A stretch of DNA of 64,000 nt from an uncultured Allorhizobium sp. Its GTDB lineage: Bacteria; Pseudomonadota; Alphaproteobacteria; Rhizobiales; Rhizobiaceae. Positions 55,959 to 64,000 of the stretch are shown one piece after another. The stretch is taken from the NCBI GenBank assembly GCA_958439205.1, contig OY288189.1, forward strand, positions 1,503,001-1,567,000, written 5' to 3'. The notes beneath the pieces are model-generated. The model was not told the origin of the DNA, made no database searches, and saw only the letters and a program-made list of their open reading frames with translations. Numbering within the stretch: position 1 is the first letter of the stretch; each line of letters starts with the position of its first letter. The translations under genes were made by a program, and so were the position numbers.

Positions 55959-56954
55959 TCAGTAGGTGACGGTGACGGCCGACTTGTCCTTGGCCGACTT
56001 GACGGCGGCGTCAGCGAGCGCCAGCGCGATCAGGCCGTCTTCTGCCGAGGGTGCCATCGGAGTGCCGTTGTCGAGCGCGTCGATGAAAGCCGAGATTTCA
56101 GCGGCGTAAGCTGCCGTGTAGCGGGTCATGAAGAAGTCGTGCAGCGGCGGACGGGTATAGCCGTCCTTGTTGGCGACTTCGATCGAGACCGGGCGCTGGT
56201 TTTCGGCCGAGACCGAACCCAGCGAGCCATGCACTTCGATGCGCTGGTCGTAGCCATAGGATGCGCGGCGCGAATTGGAGATGATTGCCTGGCGGCCGCT
56301 TTTCGTCGTCAGGATCAAGGACGCGCTGTCGTAGTCGCCGAGTTCGCCGATCTTGGCGTCGACCAGAACGGAGGCCGAGGCCTGGACCGTTTCGATCTCT
56401 TCGCCGAGCAGGAAGCGAGCCATGTCGAAGTCATGGATCGTCATGTCGCGGAAGATGCCGCCAGAGACCTTGATATACTCGGCCGGTGGTGCGCCTGGGT
56501 CGCGGCTGGTGATTGTCACCATCTCTACCTTGCCGATCGAACCCTTGTCGATCTCCTTGCGGACAGCCTGGAAATGCGGGTCGAAGCGGCGGTTGAAGCC
56601 GAGCATGACCTTGCCGCCAACGGCGCGCACGGTTTCAAGGCAAGCCTTGGCGCGGGCGACATCCAGATCGATCGGCTTTTCGCAGAAGATTGCCTTGCCG
56701 GCCTTGGCGAAACGCTCGATCAGATCGGCATGGGTGTTGGTCGGCGTGCAGATGATGACGGCGTCGATGTCCTTGTCGGCCTCGATCTCCTCGATCGTCT
56801 TCACCGCGCAGCCGGTCTGGGCGGCTATGGCGTTTGCGGCGTCCGCAAAGGCATCGGCGACTGCGACGAGTTTCGCGCGCTTGTCTTCGGCAATGGCTTT
56901 CGCGTGGACCTTGCCGATGCGGCCGGCGCCCAGAAGTGCCAGTCTCGTGACCAT
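55959..56954 (-). CDS. iolG: Inositol 2-dehydrogenase IolG
   Basis: A 331-residue Gfo/Idh/MocA dehydrogenase: ALLGAGRIGKVHA (NAD fold), FCEKPIDLD (catalytic Lys near residue 95), GGIFRDMTIHDFDMARFLLGE with the active-site Asp and His. It oxidises myo-inositol to 2-keto-myo-inositol. ATG at 56954 is used because GGGAGGAA is eight bases upstream; ATG at 56960 is too close to that site. It is divergent from iolR and the iolCDE-B genes; the gap holds an IolR-like site. Confidence 0.9.
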   Translation of the reverse strand: MVTRLALLGAGRIGKVHAKAIAEDKRAKLVAVADAFADAANAIAAQTGCAVKTIEEIEADKDIDAVIICTPTNTHADLIERFAKAGKAIFCEKPIDLDVARAKACLETVRAVGGKVMLGFNRRFDPHFQAVRKEIDKGSIGKVEMVTITSRDPGAPPAEYIKVSGGIFRDMTIHDFDMARFLLGEEIETVQASASVLVDAKIGELGDYDSASLILTTKSGRQAIISNSRRASYGYDQRIEVHGSLGSVSAENQRPVSIEVANKDGYTRPPLHDFFMTRYTAAYAAEISAFIDALDNGTPMAPSAEDGLIALALADAAVKSAKDKSAVTVTY

Positions 56955-57077
56955 GTTCATTTCCTCCCTGTCGCGCCTTGGTCTCTCGTCAAGAGGAGGC
57001 GATTGTGATGTCGTTGGGCGCTCCTGATGGAGGCGCCGGATCGATGTTCCATTTCACGCTGGCAAATGCCATGTTTT

Positions 57078-57096
57078 GGAATATATGTTCTATTTT
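57078..57096 (+). promoter_or_regulatory. Candidate IolR operator upstream of iolG/iolR
   Basis: GGAATATATGTTCTATTTT lies between iolG and iolR. Its GGAA-N6-TTCT core is one base off the GGAA-N6-TTCC box described for IolR in Sinorhizobium meliloti, and a 16/19 copy stands before iolC. Confidence 0.6.
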
Positions 57097-57159
57097 GCTA
57101 GATCGTGACACGGTTTCTGTCAAGCGTGACGATGTGTCCGGATGAGGGTAGGGTATGGC

Positions 57160-57978
57160 ATGAGCGAGAGCGGCGGACCGCAGACGATCAAGGAGTTCGA
57201 GGACCGGTTGCTGGAAGTCTCTGGCAGCCTGCCCAAGCGGCTGAAGCAATGCGCGGACTATGTTGCCGCCAACAAGGATCGCATTGCAGTCTCTACCGTC
57301 GCCGAGATGGCCGAAGGGGCGGGCGTGCAGCCATCCGCCTTCATGCGCTTTTGCCAGATCATGGGTTTCTCCGGCTTTTCGGAGATGCAGAAGCTGTTTC
57401 GCGAAAGCTTCGTTGGCGGCTGGCCTGATTATTCCACGCGTCTCCAGCATTTGCGCGAGAAGGCTGAAGGATCGCCCTCCGCCCTTCTCGCGGAATTTGT
57501 CGAGGCCGGGCGGCTTTCGCTCGAAAACCTGGTGAAAACCGTTGATCCTCAGGCCATGGAAGTGGCAGTCAAGCAGCTTTCCAAAGCGCGGATGATCCAT
57601 ATCATTGGTCTGCGTCGTTCGTTTCCGGTCGCAAGTTACATGGCTTATGCCTTCGAGAAGATGGGTGTGCCGGCCATGCTGCACAGCGTCGTCGGGCGGC
57701 TCGATAATCACCATGCGATCCAGGCCGGTGATGCACTGCTTGCCGTGACATTCTCGCCTTATTCCGCCGAGACGCTTGATCTGGTCGAGCAGGTGCGGGC
57801 GCGTGGCGTTCCGGTCGTGGCCGTCACGGATACCGTCGTCAGCCCGCTCCGCCGGCTGGGTGCTACGCTTCTGTCGGTCTCCGAGGTCGATTTCGGTGCG
57901 TTCCGCTCGCTGTCGGCCACGCTCTGTCTCGCCATCACGCTCTCCGTTGCCGTCGGGACGGCGCGACAGGATGGCTGA
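57160..57978 (+). CDS. iolR: RpiR-family repressor IolR
   Basis: A 272-residue RpiR protein: N-terminal helix-turn-helix (LKQCADYVAANKDRIAVS, TVAEMAEGAGVQPSAFMRFCQIMGF, adjacent over residues ~25-68) and a C-terminal SIS sugar-phosphate domain (RMIHIIGLRRSFPVASY, VTFSPYSAET). In Sinorhizobium IolR represses iol genes, with 2-keto-5-deoxy-gluconate-phosphate as the probable inducer. ATG at 57160 lies after GAGGGTAGGG. It precedes iolC with a 120-base gap that carries its own site. Confidence 0.9.
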   Translation: MSESGGPQTIKEFEDRLLEVSGSLPKRLKQCADYVAANKDRIAVSTVAEMAEGAGVQPSAFMRFCQIMGFSGFSEMQKLFRESFVGGWPDYSTRLQHLREKAEGSPSALLAEFVEAGRLSLENLVKTVDPQAMEVAVKQLSKARMIHIIGLRRSFPVASYMAYAFEKMGVPAMLHSVVGRLDNHHAIQAGDALLAVTFSPYSAETLDLVEQVRARGVPVVAVTDTVVSPLRRLGATLLSVSEVDFGAFRSLSATLCLAITLSVAVGTARQDG

Positions 57979-57999
57979 ACGTTCGTATTGAAATTCTGA

Positions 58000-58018
58000 A
58001 AAATAGAATTTATAGTCC
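58000..58018 (-). promoter_or_regulatory. Candidate IolR operator upstream of iolC
   Basis: On the minus strand the bases read GGACTATAAATTCTATTTT, 16 of 19 identical to the copy at 57078-57096. An inverted repeat AAATTCT-N7-AGAATTT (57991-58011) overlaps it. It is 81 bases before the iolC start. Confidence 0.6.
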
Positions 58019-58098
58019 ATTTCTAGGTATCGCCGTTCCAAATCGTGGAATGGTTTCGAGGCGGGGCAAAAGATCCCGCATCAAAGGGAGGACATCAC

Positions 58099-60039
58099 TT
58101 GGCTTTGCTCGATCTGATCACGATCGGTCGCTCGTCCGTGGACCTTTACGGGGCCCAGGTTGGCGGTCGGCTGGAGGATATGGCCTCTTTCAACAAGTAT
58201 ATCGGTGGTTCGCCGACCAATATCGCGGCGGGAACGGCGCGGCTCGGTCTCAAGTCGGCGCTGATCACCCGCGTCGGTGACGAGCACATGGGTCGCTTCA
58301 TCCGCGAACAGCTCGTTCGGGAAGGCGTCGATGTCCGCGGCGTGAAGACGGACAAGGAGCGGTTGACGGCGCTGGTTCTGCTCGGCATTCGCGACGAACA
58401 CCAGTTTCCATTGATCTTCTACCGCGAGAACTGCGCCGACATGGCGCTGTCGGAAGAGGATATCGATCCCGATTTCATTGCCCAGGCACGCTGCGTCTGC
58501 GCCACTGGCACGCATCTGTCGCATCCGCGCACCGAAGCTGCCGTCTTGAAGGCGCTGAAGATCGCCCGTGAGAAGGGCGGCCTGACGGCGCTCGATATCG
58601 ACTACCGTCCGAACCTCTGGGGGCTTGCCGGTCACGGCGACGGCGAAAGCCGCTTCGTGGAGTCGGCGAAGGTGACTGAAAAGCTGCAGTCGACGCTGCA
58701 TCTCTTCAACCTGATCGTCGGCACGGAGGAGGAATTCCACATTGCCGGCGGCTCGACCGATACCATCCAGGCCCTGAAGGCGGTTCGCAAGGTGTCGTCC
58801 GCGACGCTGGTCTGCAAGCGTGGCCCGATGGGGGCTGTGGTCTTTGACGGTGCGATCCCTGATAGTCTCGATGCCGGCCAGACCGGCCAGGGTTTTCCGA
58901 TCGAAGTCTTCAACGTGCTCGGCGCCGGCGATGGCTTCATGTCGGGTCTGCTGAAAGGCTGGCTCACCGGCCAGGACTGGCCGACCAGCCTGAAATTCGC
59001 CAATGCCTGCGGCGCCTTTGCCGTCTCCCGACATGGCTGCACGCCGGCCTATCCGAGCTGGGACGAGCTGCAATATTTCTTCAAGACCGGCATCAAGAAC
59101 AAGGCGCTGCGCAAGGACGAAGCGCTGGAGCAGGTCCACTGGTCGACGAACCGCAAGAATGACTGGTCGACCATGCGGGTCTTTGCCTTCGATCATCGCA
59201 TGCAGCTCGAAGCCATGGCCAAGGAAACAGGCGTTTCGGATGAGAAGATCGGTGCCTTCAAGAACCTCTGCCTAGATGCGGCGCTCAAGGTCTCCGGCGG
59301 CAATGCCGGTTACGGCCTGCTCTGCGACAGCCGTCTTGGTCGCGAGGCGCTCTATCGCGCGGCCGGTACGGGGCTCTGGATCGGTCGTCCCGTCGAATGG
59401 CCGGGCTCGCGCCCGCTGACACTGGAGCCGGAAATCGGCCCCGATTTCGGCGGCCTCGTCGAATGGCCGGTTGAGCATGTGGTCAAGGTGCTCTGCTTCT
59501 ATCACCCTGACGATACTGGAGAGATGAAGGCCGAGCAGGAAAAGACCGTGCAGCGGCTCTTCCATTCGGCCCGCCGCAACAGGCTGGAATTCCTGCTGGA
59601 GGTCATTCCCTCCAAGGTCGGCGCGTGTGACGACGAGACGACCGCCAAGATCATCAAGCGCTTCTACGAAATCGGCGTCTATCCCGACTGGTGGAAGCTG
59701 GAGCCGATGAAGACCACGGCGTCCTGGGCCAATGCCTGCAACGCGATCGAGCGCAATGATCCGAACACGCGTGGCATCGTCGTCCTCGGTCTCGATGCGC
59801 CGCAGGCGGAACTTGAGGAGAGCTTCCAGCTTGCTGCCGGCTTCGATCTAGTCAAGGGTTTCGCGGTCGGCCGCACCATCTTCGGCGATGCCGCCCGCAA
59901 GTGGCTCGCCGGCATCATCAATGACGCCCAGGCCGTGGAGGACATGGCGGCCCGTTACCAGAGCCTCTGCGCGATCTGGGATGCGGCGCGCGAAAAGGCG
60001 CAAGTGGGGGCGGTTTCCGCCAAGGGAGGAAAAGCATGA
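58099..60039 (+). CDS. iolC: IolC fusion: 5-dehydro-2-deoxygluconokinase with DUF2090 aldolase-like domain
   Basis: A 646-residue two-domain protein. Residues 1-~330 form a PfkB sugar kinase (TIGRSSVDLYG at the start, FNVLGAGDGFMSGL with the catalytic Asp near residue 275); residues ~345-640 are DUF2090, a TIM barrel (RVFAFDHRMQLEAMAKE, VIPSKVGA, VVLGLDAPQAELEES). The kinase phosphorylates 5-keto-2-deoxygluconate; the second half probably does the IolJ aldolase step. Start is TTG at 58099, chosen because GGGAGGAC stands just upstream; a longer frame begins at 58045 without one. ATGA overlap with iolD. Confidence 0.9.
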   Translation: MALLDLITIGRSSVDLYGAQVGGRLEDMASFNKYIGGSPTNIAAGTARLGLKSALITRVGDEHMGRFIREQLVREGVDVRGVKTDKERLTALVLLGIRDEHQFPLIFYRENCADMALSEEDIDPDFIAQARCVCATGTHLSHPRTEAAVLKALKIAREKGGLTALDIDYRPNLWGLAGHGDGESRFVESAKVTEKLQSTLHLFNLIVGTEEEFHIAGGSTDTIQALKAVRKVSSATLVCKRGPMGAVVFDGAIPDSLDAGQTGQGFPIEVFNVLGAGDGFMSGLLKGWLTGQDWPTSLKFANACGAFAVSRHGCTPAYPSWDELQYFFKTGIKNKALRKDEALEQVHWSTNRKNDWSTMRVFAFDHRMQLEAMAKETGVSDEKIGAFKNLCLDAALKVSGGNAGYGLLCDSRLGREALYRAAGTGLWIGRPVEWPGSRPLTLEPEIGPDFGGLVEWPVEHVVKVLCFYHPDDTGEMKAEQEKTVQRLFHSARRNRLEFLLEVIPSKVGACDDETTAKIIKRFYEIGVYPDWWKLEPMKTTASWANACNAIERNDPNTRGIVVLGLDAPQAELEESFQLAAGFDLVKGFAVGRTIFGDAARKWLAGIINDAQAVEDMAARYQSLCAIWDAAREKAQVGAVSAKGGKA

Positions 60040-61856
60040 AGACGATCCGGCTGACCGCCGCTCAGGCGATGGTGCGCTACCTCGCCAACCAGATGAACGA
60101 GGATGGCGTCCCTTATATCGCCGGTATGTGGGCGATCTTCGGTCACGGCAATGTCGCCGGCATCGGCGAGGCGCTCTATGGCATTCGCGAGGAGCTGCCG
60201 ACCTATCGTGGCCAGAACGAGCAGTCGATGGCGCATGCGGCGATCGCCTATGCCAAGCAGCTCGGCCGTCGCCGCGCCATGGCGGTGACGTCTTCGATTG
60301 GCCCCGGCGCGCTCAACATGGTGACGGCGGCAGCACTCGCGCATGTCAACCGTCTGCCGGTTCTATTCATCCCCGGCGATGTCTTTGCCAATCGTGGACC
60401 GGATCCGGTGCTGCAGCAGATCGAGGATTTCGGCGACGGCACGATGTCGGCCAATGACTGCTTCCGCCCCGTGAGCCGCTATTTCGACCGGATCATGCGG
60501 CCGGAGCAGCTCCTGACCGCGCTGCCACGCGCCATGCGCACGCTGACGGACCCCGCCGATTGCGGCCCTGTCACGCTCGCCTTCTGCCAGGACGTGCAGG
60601 CCGAGGCCTATGATTATCCGGAAAGCTTCTTTGCCAAAAAGACCTGGCGCTTCCGCCGTCCCGAACCGGATGTTGTTGAGTTCGAAGCAGCGGTTGCAGC
60701 CCTCAAGGCTGCAAAGAACCCTGTCATCGTCGCCGGTGGCGGCGTGCATTTTGCGGGCGCGACCGAGACGTTGAAGGCCTTTGTCGAGAAGCACCAGATC
60801 CCGGTGGTCGAGACGCAGGCCGGCAAGTCTGCGCTTGCCTGGGACCATGACCTGAACTTCGGCCCTGTCGGTGTGACCGGTGCCGAAAGCGCCAATGTCG
60901 TGTCGGAAAAAGCCGATCTCGTCATCGGCGTCGGCACCCGTTTCCAGGATTTCACCACGGGCTCCTGGGCGCTGTTCAAGAATCCCAACCGTAAGATCCT
61001 GGCGCTCAACGTCCAGGCTTACGACAGCGCCAAGCATGATGCGATCCCGCTCGTGGCGGACGCCAAGATCGGGCTGGAAAAGCTCTCGGCCGCGCTCGGT
61101 GATCACACGTTTGCCGCACCCGACGCCGGTCTCAAGGCCTCCTGGTTTGCCAAGGCGGATGCTGTCACGGCAGCACCCACCGACAGCAATGCGTTGCCGA
61201 CCGACATGCAGGTGATCGGCGCCGTGCAGCGCGCTTCGCGCGACAACACGGTGGTGATGTGTGCCGCCGGCACCATGCCGGGCGAGCTTCATCAGCTGTG
61301 GAAGTCGAAGCTGCCGCTCTCCTATCACATGGAGTACGGCTTCTCCTGCATGGGCTACGAGATCGCCGGCGGTCTCGGCATCAAGATGGCCGAGCCCGAT
61401 CGCGACGTCATCGTCATGGTCGGCGATGGCTCCTACATGATGATGAATTCGGAGCTGGCGACGGCGGTCGGCATGGGCGTGAAGATCACGCTCGTGATCA
61501 CCGACAACAGGGGTTACGGCTGCATCAACCGGCTGCAGATGGGCACCGGCGGCGCGCAGTTCAACAATCTCTATGCCCATACCAATGTCAGCCCGATCGG
61601 CATCGATTTCGCGGCACACGCGGCATCGATGGGGGCGCGGTCGCACAAGGTGTCGTCGATATCAGAGCTCGAAACAGCCCTCGATGCCGCCCGCGCGGCG
61701 ACCGAGACCACTGTCATCGTCATCGATACCGATCCTTATCCGACCACCGGAGCCGGCGGCTACTGGTGGGATGTCGCGGTGCCGGAAGTCTCGGCCCGCG
61801 CTGAAGTCAATCAAGCCCGCGCAGCCTATGAAGCGGCTCTGAAGGAAAGAACCTGA
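60036..61856 (+). CDS. iolD: 3D-(3,5/4)-trihydroxycyclohexane-1,2-dione acylhydrolase IolD
   Basis: A 606-residue thiamine-diphosphate enzyme. The cofactor-activating Glu is in [13 protein letters not shown] (near residue 50), and the ThDP/Mg motif is [19 protein letters not shown] (near residue 465). It opens the cyclic diketone made by IolE to 5-deoxy-glucuronate. It overlaps iolC by ATGA and ends 2 bases before iolE. Confidence 0.94.
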   Translation: MKTIRLTAAQAMVRYLANQMNEDGVPYIAGMWAIFGHGNVAGIGEALYGIREELPTYRGQNEQSMAHAAIAYAKQLGRRRAMAVTSSIGPGALNMVTAAALAHVNRLPVLFIPGDVFANRGPDPVLQQIEDFGDGTMSANDCFRPVSRYFDRIMRPEQLLTALPRAMRTLTDPADCGPVTLAFCQDVQAEAYDYPESFFAKKTWRFRRPEPDVVEFEAAVAALKAAKNPVIVAGGGVHFAGATETLKAFVEKHQIPVVETQAGKSALAWDHDLNFGPVGVTGAESANVVSEKADLVIGVGTRFQDFTTGSWALFKNPNRKILALNVQAYDSAKHDAIPLVADAKIGLEKLSAALGDHTFAAPDAGLKASWFAKADAVTAAPTDSNALPTDMQVIGAVQRASRDNTVVMCAAGTMPGELHQLWKSKLPLSYHMEYGFSCMGYEIAGGLGIKMAEPDRDVIVMVGDGSYMMMNSELATAVGMGVKITLVITDNRGYGCINRLQMGTGGAQFNNLYAHTNVSPIGIDFAAHAASMGARSHKVSSISELETALDAARAATETTVIVIDTDPYPTTGAGGYWWDVAVPEVSARAEVNQARAAYEAALKERT

Positions 61857-61858
61857 TC

Positions 61859-62752
61859 ATGATCCTTTTCGGAACCAACCCGATCGCCTGGTCGAACGAT
61901 GACGACCGCCGCCTCGGCGCCCATATTAGCCTCGAACAGTGCCTGGACGAGACCGCCAAGATCGGTTTCGACGGCATCGAGAAGGGCCACAAGCTGCCGA
62001 CCGATCCAGCCGGATTGAAGTCGGTCCTCGAGCCGCGCGGCCTCAAATTCGTCTCCGGCTGGCATTCGCTGAACCTGCTCACCAACTCGATCGAGGAAGA
62101 AAAGGCCGCCATGCAGCCCTTCCTCGATGTGCTCAAGGCCATGGGCTGCAAGGTCATCATCGTCTGCGAAACCTCCAACGCCATCCATGGCGCCGATGAC
62201 ACGGCTCTTGCCGACCGGCCGGTTCTGTCCGATGCCGAATGGGCGAAGTTCGGTGCAGGCGTTGAAGCGCTGGCCGAATTCTCCGCAATCCAGGGCATCT
62301 CGCTGGTCTACCACCATCACATGGGCACGGTCGTCGAGACCGAAGCCGAGATCGACAGACTGATGGAACACACGGGCCCGCATGCGAAGCTGCTGCTCGA
62401 CACCGGCCATTGCTATTTCGGCGGTGGAAATCCGGAAGCGGTGGCGAAGAAATACATGCACCGCGTCGGCCATATCCACGCGAAGAATGTCCGTCCCGTG
62501 ATCGCTGATCAGGTGCGTAGCGAGAAGCTCTCCTTCCTCGAAGGCGTGCGTCGCGGCGTGTTCACCGTTCCGGGTGACACCGAAGGCGGCGTGAATTTTA
62601 CGCCTGTGCTGAAGATCGCGGCCGAGCATGGTTATGAGGGCTGGATCGTCATCGAGGCCGAGCAGGATCCTGACGTGCGCAATCCCCTAGAGTATCAGAG
62701 CCTCGGTCTGAAATCGCTCAAGGGCTTTGCCAAGGATGCCGGCCTGATCTGA
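61859..62752 (+). CDS. iolE: Myo-inosose-2 dehydratase IolE
   Basis: A 297-residue TIM-barrel protein of the xylose-isomerase-like group: [64 protein letters not shown] and [10 protein letters not shown], with the metal ligands Glu, Asp, His and Glu in these segments. It dehydrates 2-keto-myo-inositol. It follows iolD by 2 bases. A hairpin stands between it and the next two genes. Confidence 0.94.
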   Translation: MILFGTNPIAWSNDDDRRLGAHISLEQCLDETAKIGFDGIEKGHKLPTDPAGLKSVLEPRGLKFVSGWHSLNLLTNSIEEEKAAMQPFLDVLKAMGCKVIIVCETSNAIHGADDTALADRPVLSDAEWAKFGAGVEALAEFSAIQGISLVYHHHMGTVVETEAEIDRLMEHTGPHAKLLLDTGHCYFGGGNPEAVAKKYMHRVGHIHAKNVRPVIADQVRSEKLSFLEGVRRGVFTVPGDTEGGVNFTPVLKIAAEHGYEGWIVIEAEQDPDVRNPLEYQSLGLKSLKGFAKDAGLI

Positions 62753-62760
62753 ATGAAAGC

Positions 62761-62796
62761 CGGGGCAGGGAATTAATCTCTGCCCCGTGTTTTGAC
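62761..62796 (+). terminator. Hairpin after iolE, within the iol cluster
   Basis: CGGGGCAG and CTGCCCCG form an 8-base-pair stem around an 11-base loop, followed by TGTTTTGAC. It may end or attenuate transcription before the small membrane gene and iolB. Confidence 0.6.
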
Positions 62797-62857
62797 AGCA
62801 CACGGATTTGGGCTCTATTGCAGGCGACCCATTCACAAGACCGCCGGGAGCAAAGCC

Positions 62858-63124
62858 TTGAAGTTCCAGATCCTTGATCCGACCCATCCCTTCTTCAAGC
62901 CGCTGTGGCGCCGCATTCTTTGCGTCGTGCTGCCGCTGGCCTGGGCGGGGGTGGAGTATGGGAACGGCGCCACCGGCTGGGCGATGGTCTTCGTCGTCTC
63001 CGGTCTCTATGCGGGTTACGAGCTGCTGTTCATGTATGACCACACGATGAAGAAGGCCGAAGCCAAGGCAGAGGCCGAACGGGCGCGGATTGCGGCAGAG
63101 GCCGAACGCTCCGACGCCGACTGA
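62858..63124 (+). CDS. Small two-helix membrane protein of unknown function
   Basis: An 88-residue protein: two membrane helices (RRILCVVLPLAWAGVEY and GWAMVFVVSGLYAGYELLF), then a strongly charged Ala/Glu/Lys-rich helix (KKAEAKAEAERARIAAEAER). I do not recognise the family. Start is TTG at 62858 with GGGAG seven bases upstream. It is placed between iolE and iolB, 24 bases before iolB, and may be part of the iol transcript or have its own promoter. Confidence 0.65.
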   Translation: MKFQILDPTHPFFKPLWRRILCVVLPLAWAGVEYGNGATGWAMVFVVSGLYAGYELLFMYDHTMKKAEAKAEAERARIAAEAERSDAD

Positions 63125-63148
63125 GCATAAAAACACGGGAGACGAGGA

Positions 63149-63958
63149 ATGGCCGATCTGTTGCGCAAGCCTACGGGCACATCCGGCAAGGTGCACGACA
63201 TCACCACCGCCAGCGCTGGCTGGGGCTATGTCGGCTTCGGGCTTTACCGCCTGAAGGCCGGCGAGAGCGCCGCAGAGCCCACGGGTGAGACGGAAGTCAT
63301 TCTCGTTCTCGTCGAGGGCAAGGCCACGATCTCCGGTGGTGGCAAGGATTTCGGCGAACTCGGCCAGCGCATGTCCGTGTTTGAAAAGACGCCGCCGCAT
63401 GGCGTCTATGTGCCGGCCGGCAGCGACTGGTCGGCAAAGGCCACGACCGATTGCGTGCTCGCCATCTGCACCGCACCCGCAATGCCGGGTCGCGAGGCAC
63501 AGCAGATCGGGCCGGAGGGCATTTCGCTCGTCGAGCGCGGCAAGGGCGCCAATACCCGGCATATCTATCCGATCGCGATGGAAGACCGGGATGTCGCAGA
63601 CAGCCTGCTGGTGACGGAGGTCTTCACGCCCTCGGGCAACTGGTCGTCCTATCCGCCGCACCGGCATGATGAGGACAATTTCCCCGAGATGACCTATCTT
63701 GAGGAGACCTACTACCACCGCCTCAATCCGGCCCAGGGCTTCGGCTTCCAGCGTGTGTTCACCGAAGACGGCTCGCTCGACGAGACCATGGCAGTGTCGG
63801 ATGGCGACGTGGTGCTGGTGCCTAGGGGGCATCACCCCTGCGGCGTGCCGCATGGCTACGAGATGTATTATCTCAACGTCATGGCTGGCCCCTTGCGCAA
63901 ATGGCGCTTCCAGAACCATCCGGATCACGACTGGATCTATCAGCGCGACAACGGCTGA
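63149..63958 (+). CDS. iolB: 5-deoxy-glucuronate isomerase IolB
   Basis: A 269-residue bicupin. Metal-site residues are visible in the second cupin: YPPHRHDEDNFPEMTYLEETYY and GHHPCGVPHGYEMYYLN, in two stretches. It isomerises 5-deoxy-glucuronate to 5-keto-2-deoxygluconate, the substrate of IolC. ATG at 63149 follows GGGAGACGAGGA. It completes iolRCDE-B with iolG on the other strand; iolA, the last step, is not in the window. Confidence 0.94.
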   Translation: MADLLRKPTGTSGKVHDITTASAGWGYVGFGLYRLKAGESAAEPTGETEVILVLVEGKATISGGGKDFGELGQRMSVFEKTPPHGVYVPAGSDWSAKATTDCVLAICTAPAMPGREAQQIGPEGISLVERGKGANTRHIYPIAMEDRDVADSLLVTEVFTPSGNWSSYPPHRHDEDNFPEMTYLEETYYHRLNPAQGFGFQRVFTEDGSLDETMAVSDGDVVLVPRGHHPCGVPHGYEMYYLNVMAGPLRKWRFQNHPDHDWIYQRDNG

Positions 63959-64000
63959 GTTTGCTTGAGGCGGTGCCTGCGCTGCCTTCACGAATATGTT

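Noticed and set aside
58036..58054. TTCC-N7-GGAA inverted repeat near the iolC start as an IolR box
   Set aside because: Orientation and spacing are wrong for GGAA-N6-TTCC, and the better match lies at 58000-58018.

Overview
The window is a gene-dense, GC-rich stretch from an alphaproteobacterium, most likely of the Rhizobiaceae (Rhizobium/Agrobacterium/Sinorhizobium relatives). The grounds are the pcaDCHGB operon run by a divergent LysR gene with a recognisable PcaQ site, the iolRCDEB order with an RpiR-type IolR and a kinase-aldolase fusion IolC, thuAB, a DUF982 protein, and heavy use of ATGA stop/start overlaps. No rRNA, tRNA, CRISPR array, insertion sequence, phage gene or origin was seen. 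The content is catabolic and regulatory.

Layout. 1-4710 (+): end of a GH20 hexosaminidase, an M81/MlrC peptidase, an MFS exporter-like protein and CutC. 4714-6708 (-): membrane GGDEF-EAL protein. 6901-7497 (+): secreted HEKLH protein (DUF922). 7537-15723: the whole lower protocatechuate pathway, with pcaIJF (-), pcaR (+), pcaQ (-) and pcaDCHGB (+). 15724-19023 (-): ECF sigma factor with a zinc-finger anti-sigma, DUF3429 protein, renalase-like flavoprotein and a LysR regulator. 19150-23152 (+): dabB-dabA, a DAB inorganic-carbon pump. 23206-31475 (-): a seven-gene pectin-oligomer operon (GH4, two permeases, ATPase, binding protein, GH28, GH105). 31638-33524 (+): its AraC-type regulator and kduI. 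33790-36330 (+): a chemoreceptor. 36471-42921 (+): DctB/DctD-like pair and a tripartite tricarboxylate transporter (TctCBA). 42976-46128 (-): TctD/TctE-like pair with an orphan binding protein. 46258-51726: ATP-grasp (TupA-like) protein, small ORF, EAL protein, a truncated usg remnant, treY and a DUF982 gene. 51815-55862: PfkB kinase and LacI regulator (-) divergent from thuAB (+). 55959-63958: iolG (-), then iolR-iolC-iolD-iolE, a small membrane protein and iolB (+).

How it fits together. The window encodes plant- and soil-derived carbon use: protocatechuate to succinyl-CoA plus acetyl-CoA; imported galacturonate oligomers cleaved inside the cell by GH28, GH105 and GH4, then KduI; carboxylates through TctCBA; trehalose-type disaccharides through ThuAB; and myo-inositol through Iol. 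Each module has its own regulator, and candidate operators can be read for PcaR, PcaQ, the dab LysR, the LacI protein and IolR.

The points most worth checking are the DAB carbon pump in a rhizobial heterotroph, the intracellular pectin-oligomer operon with a CHEV-type GH4 enzyme, the binding protein fused by overlap to a TctDE-type two-component system without a transporter, the GAFPGA variant in the DctD-like activator, a 5'-truncated usg remnant, and paired operator candidates for IolR, PcaR and the LacI protein.
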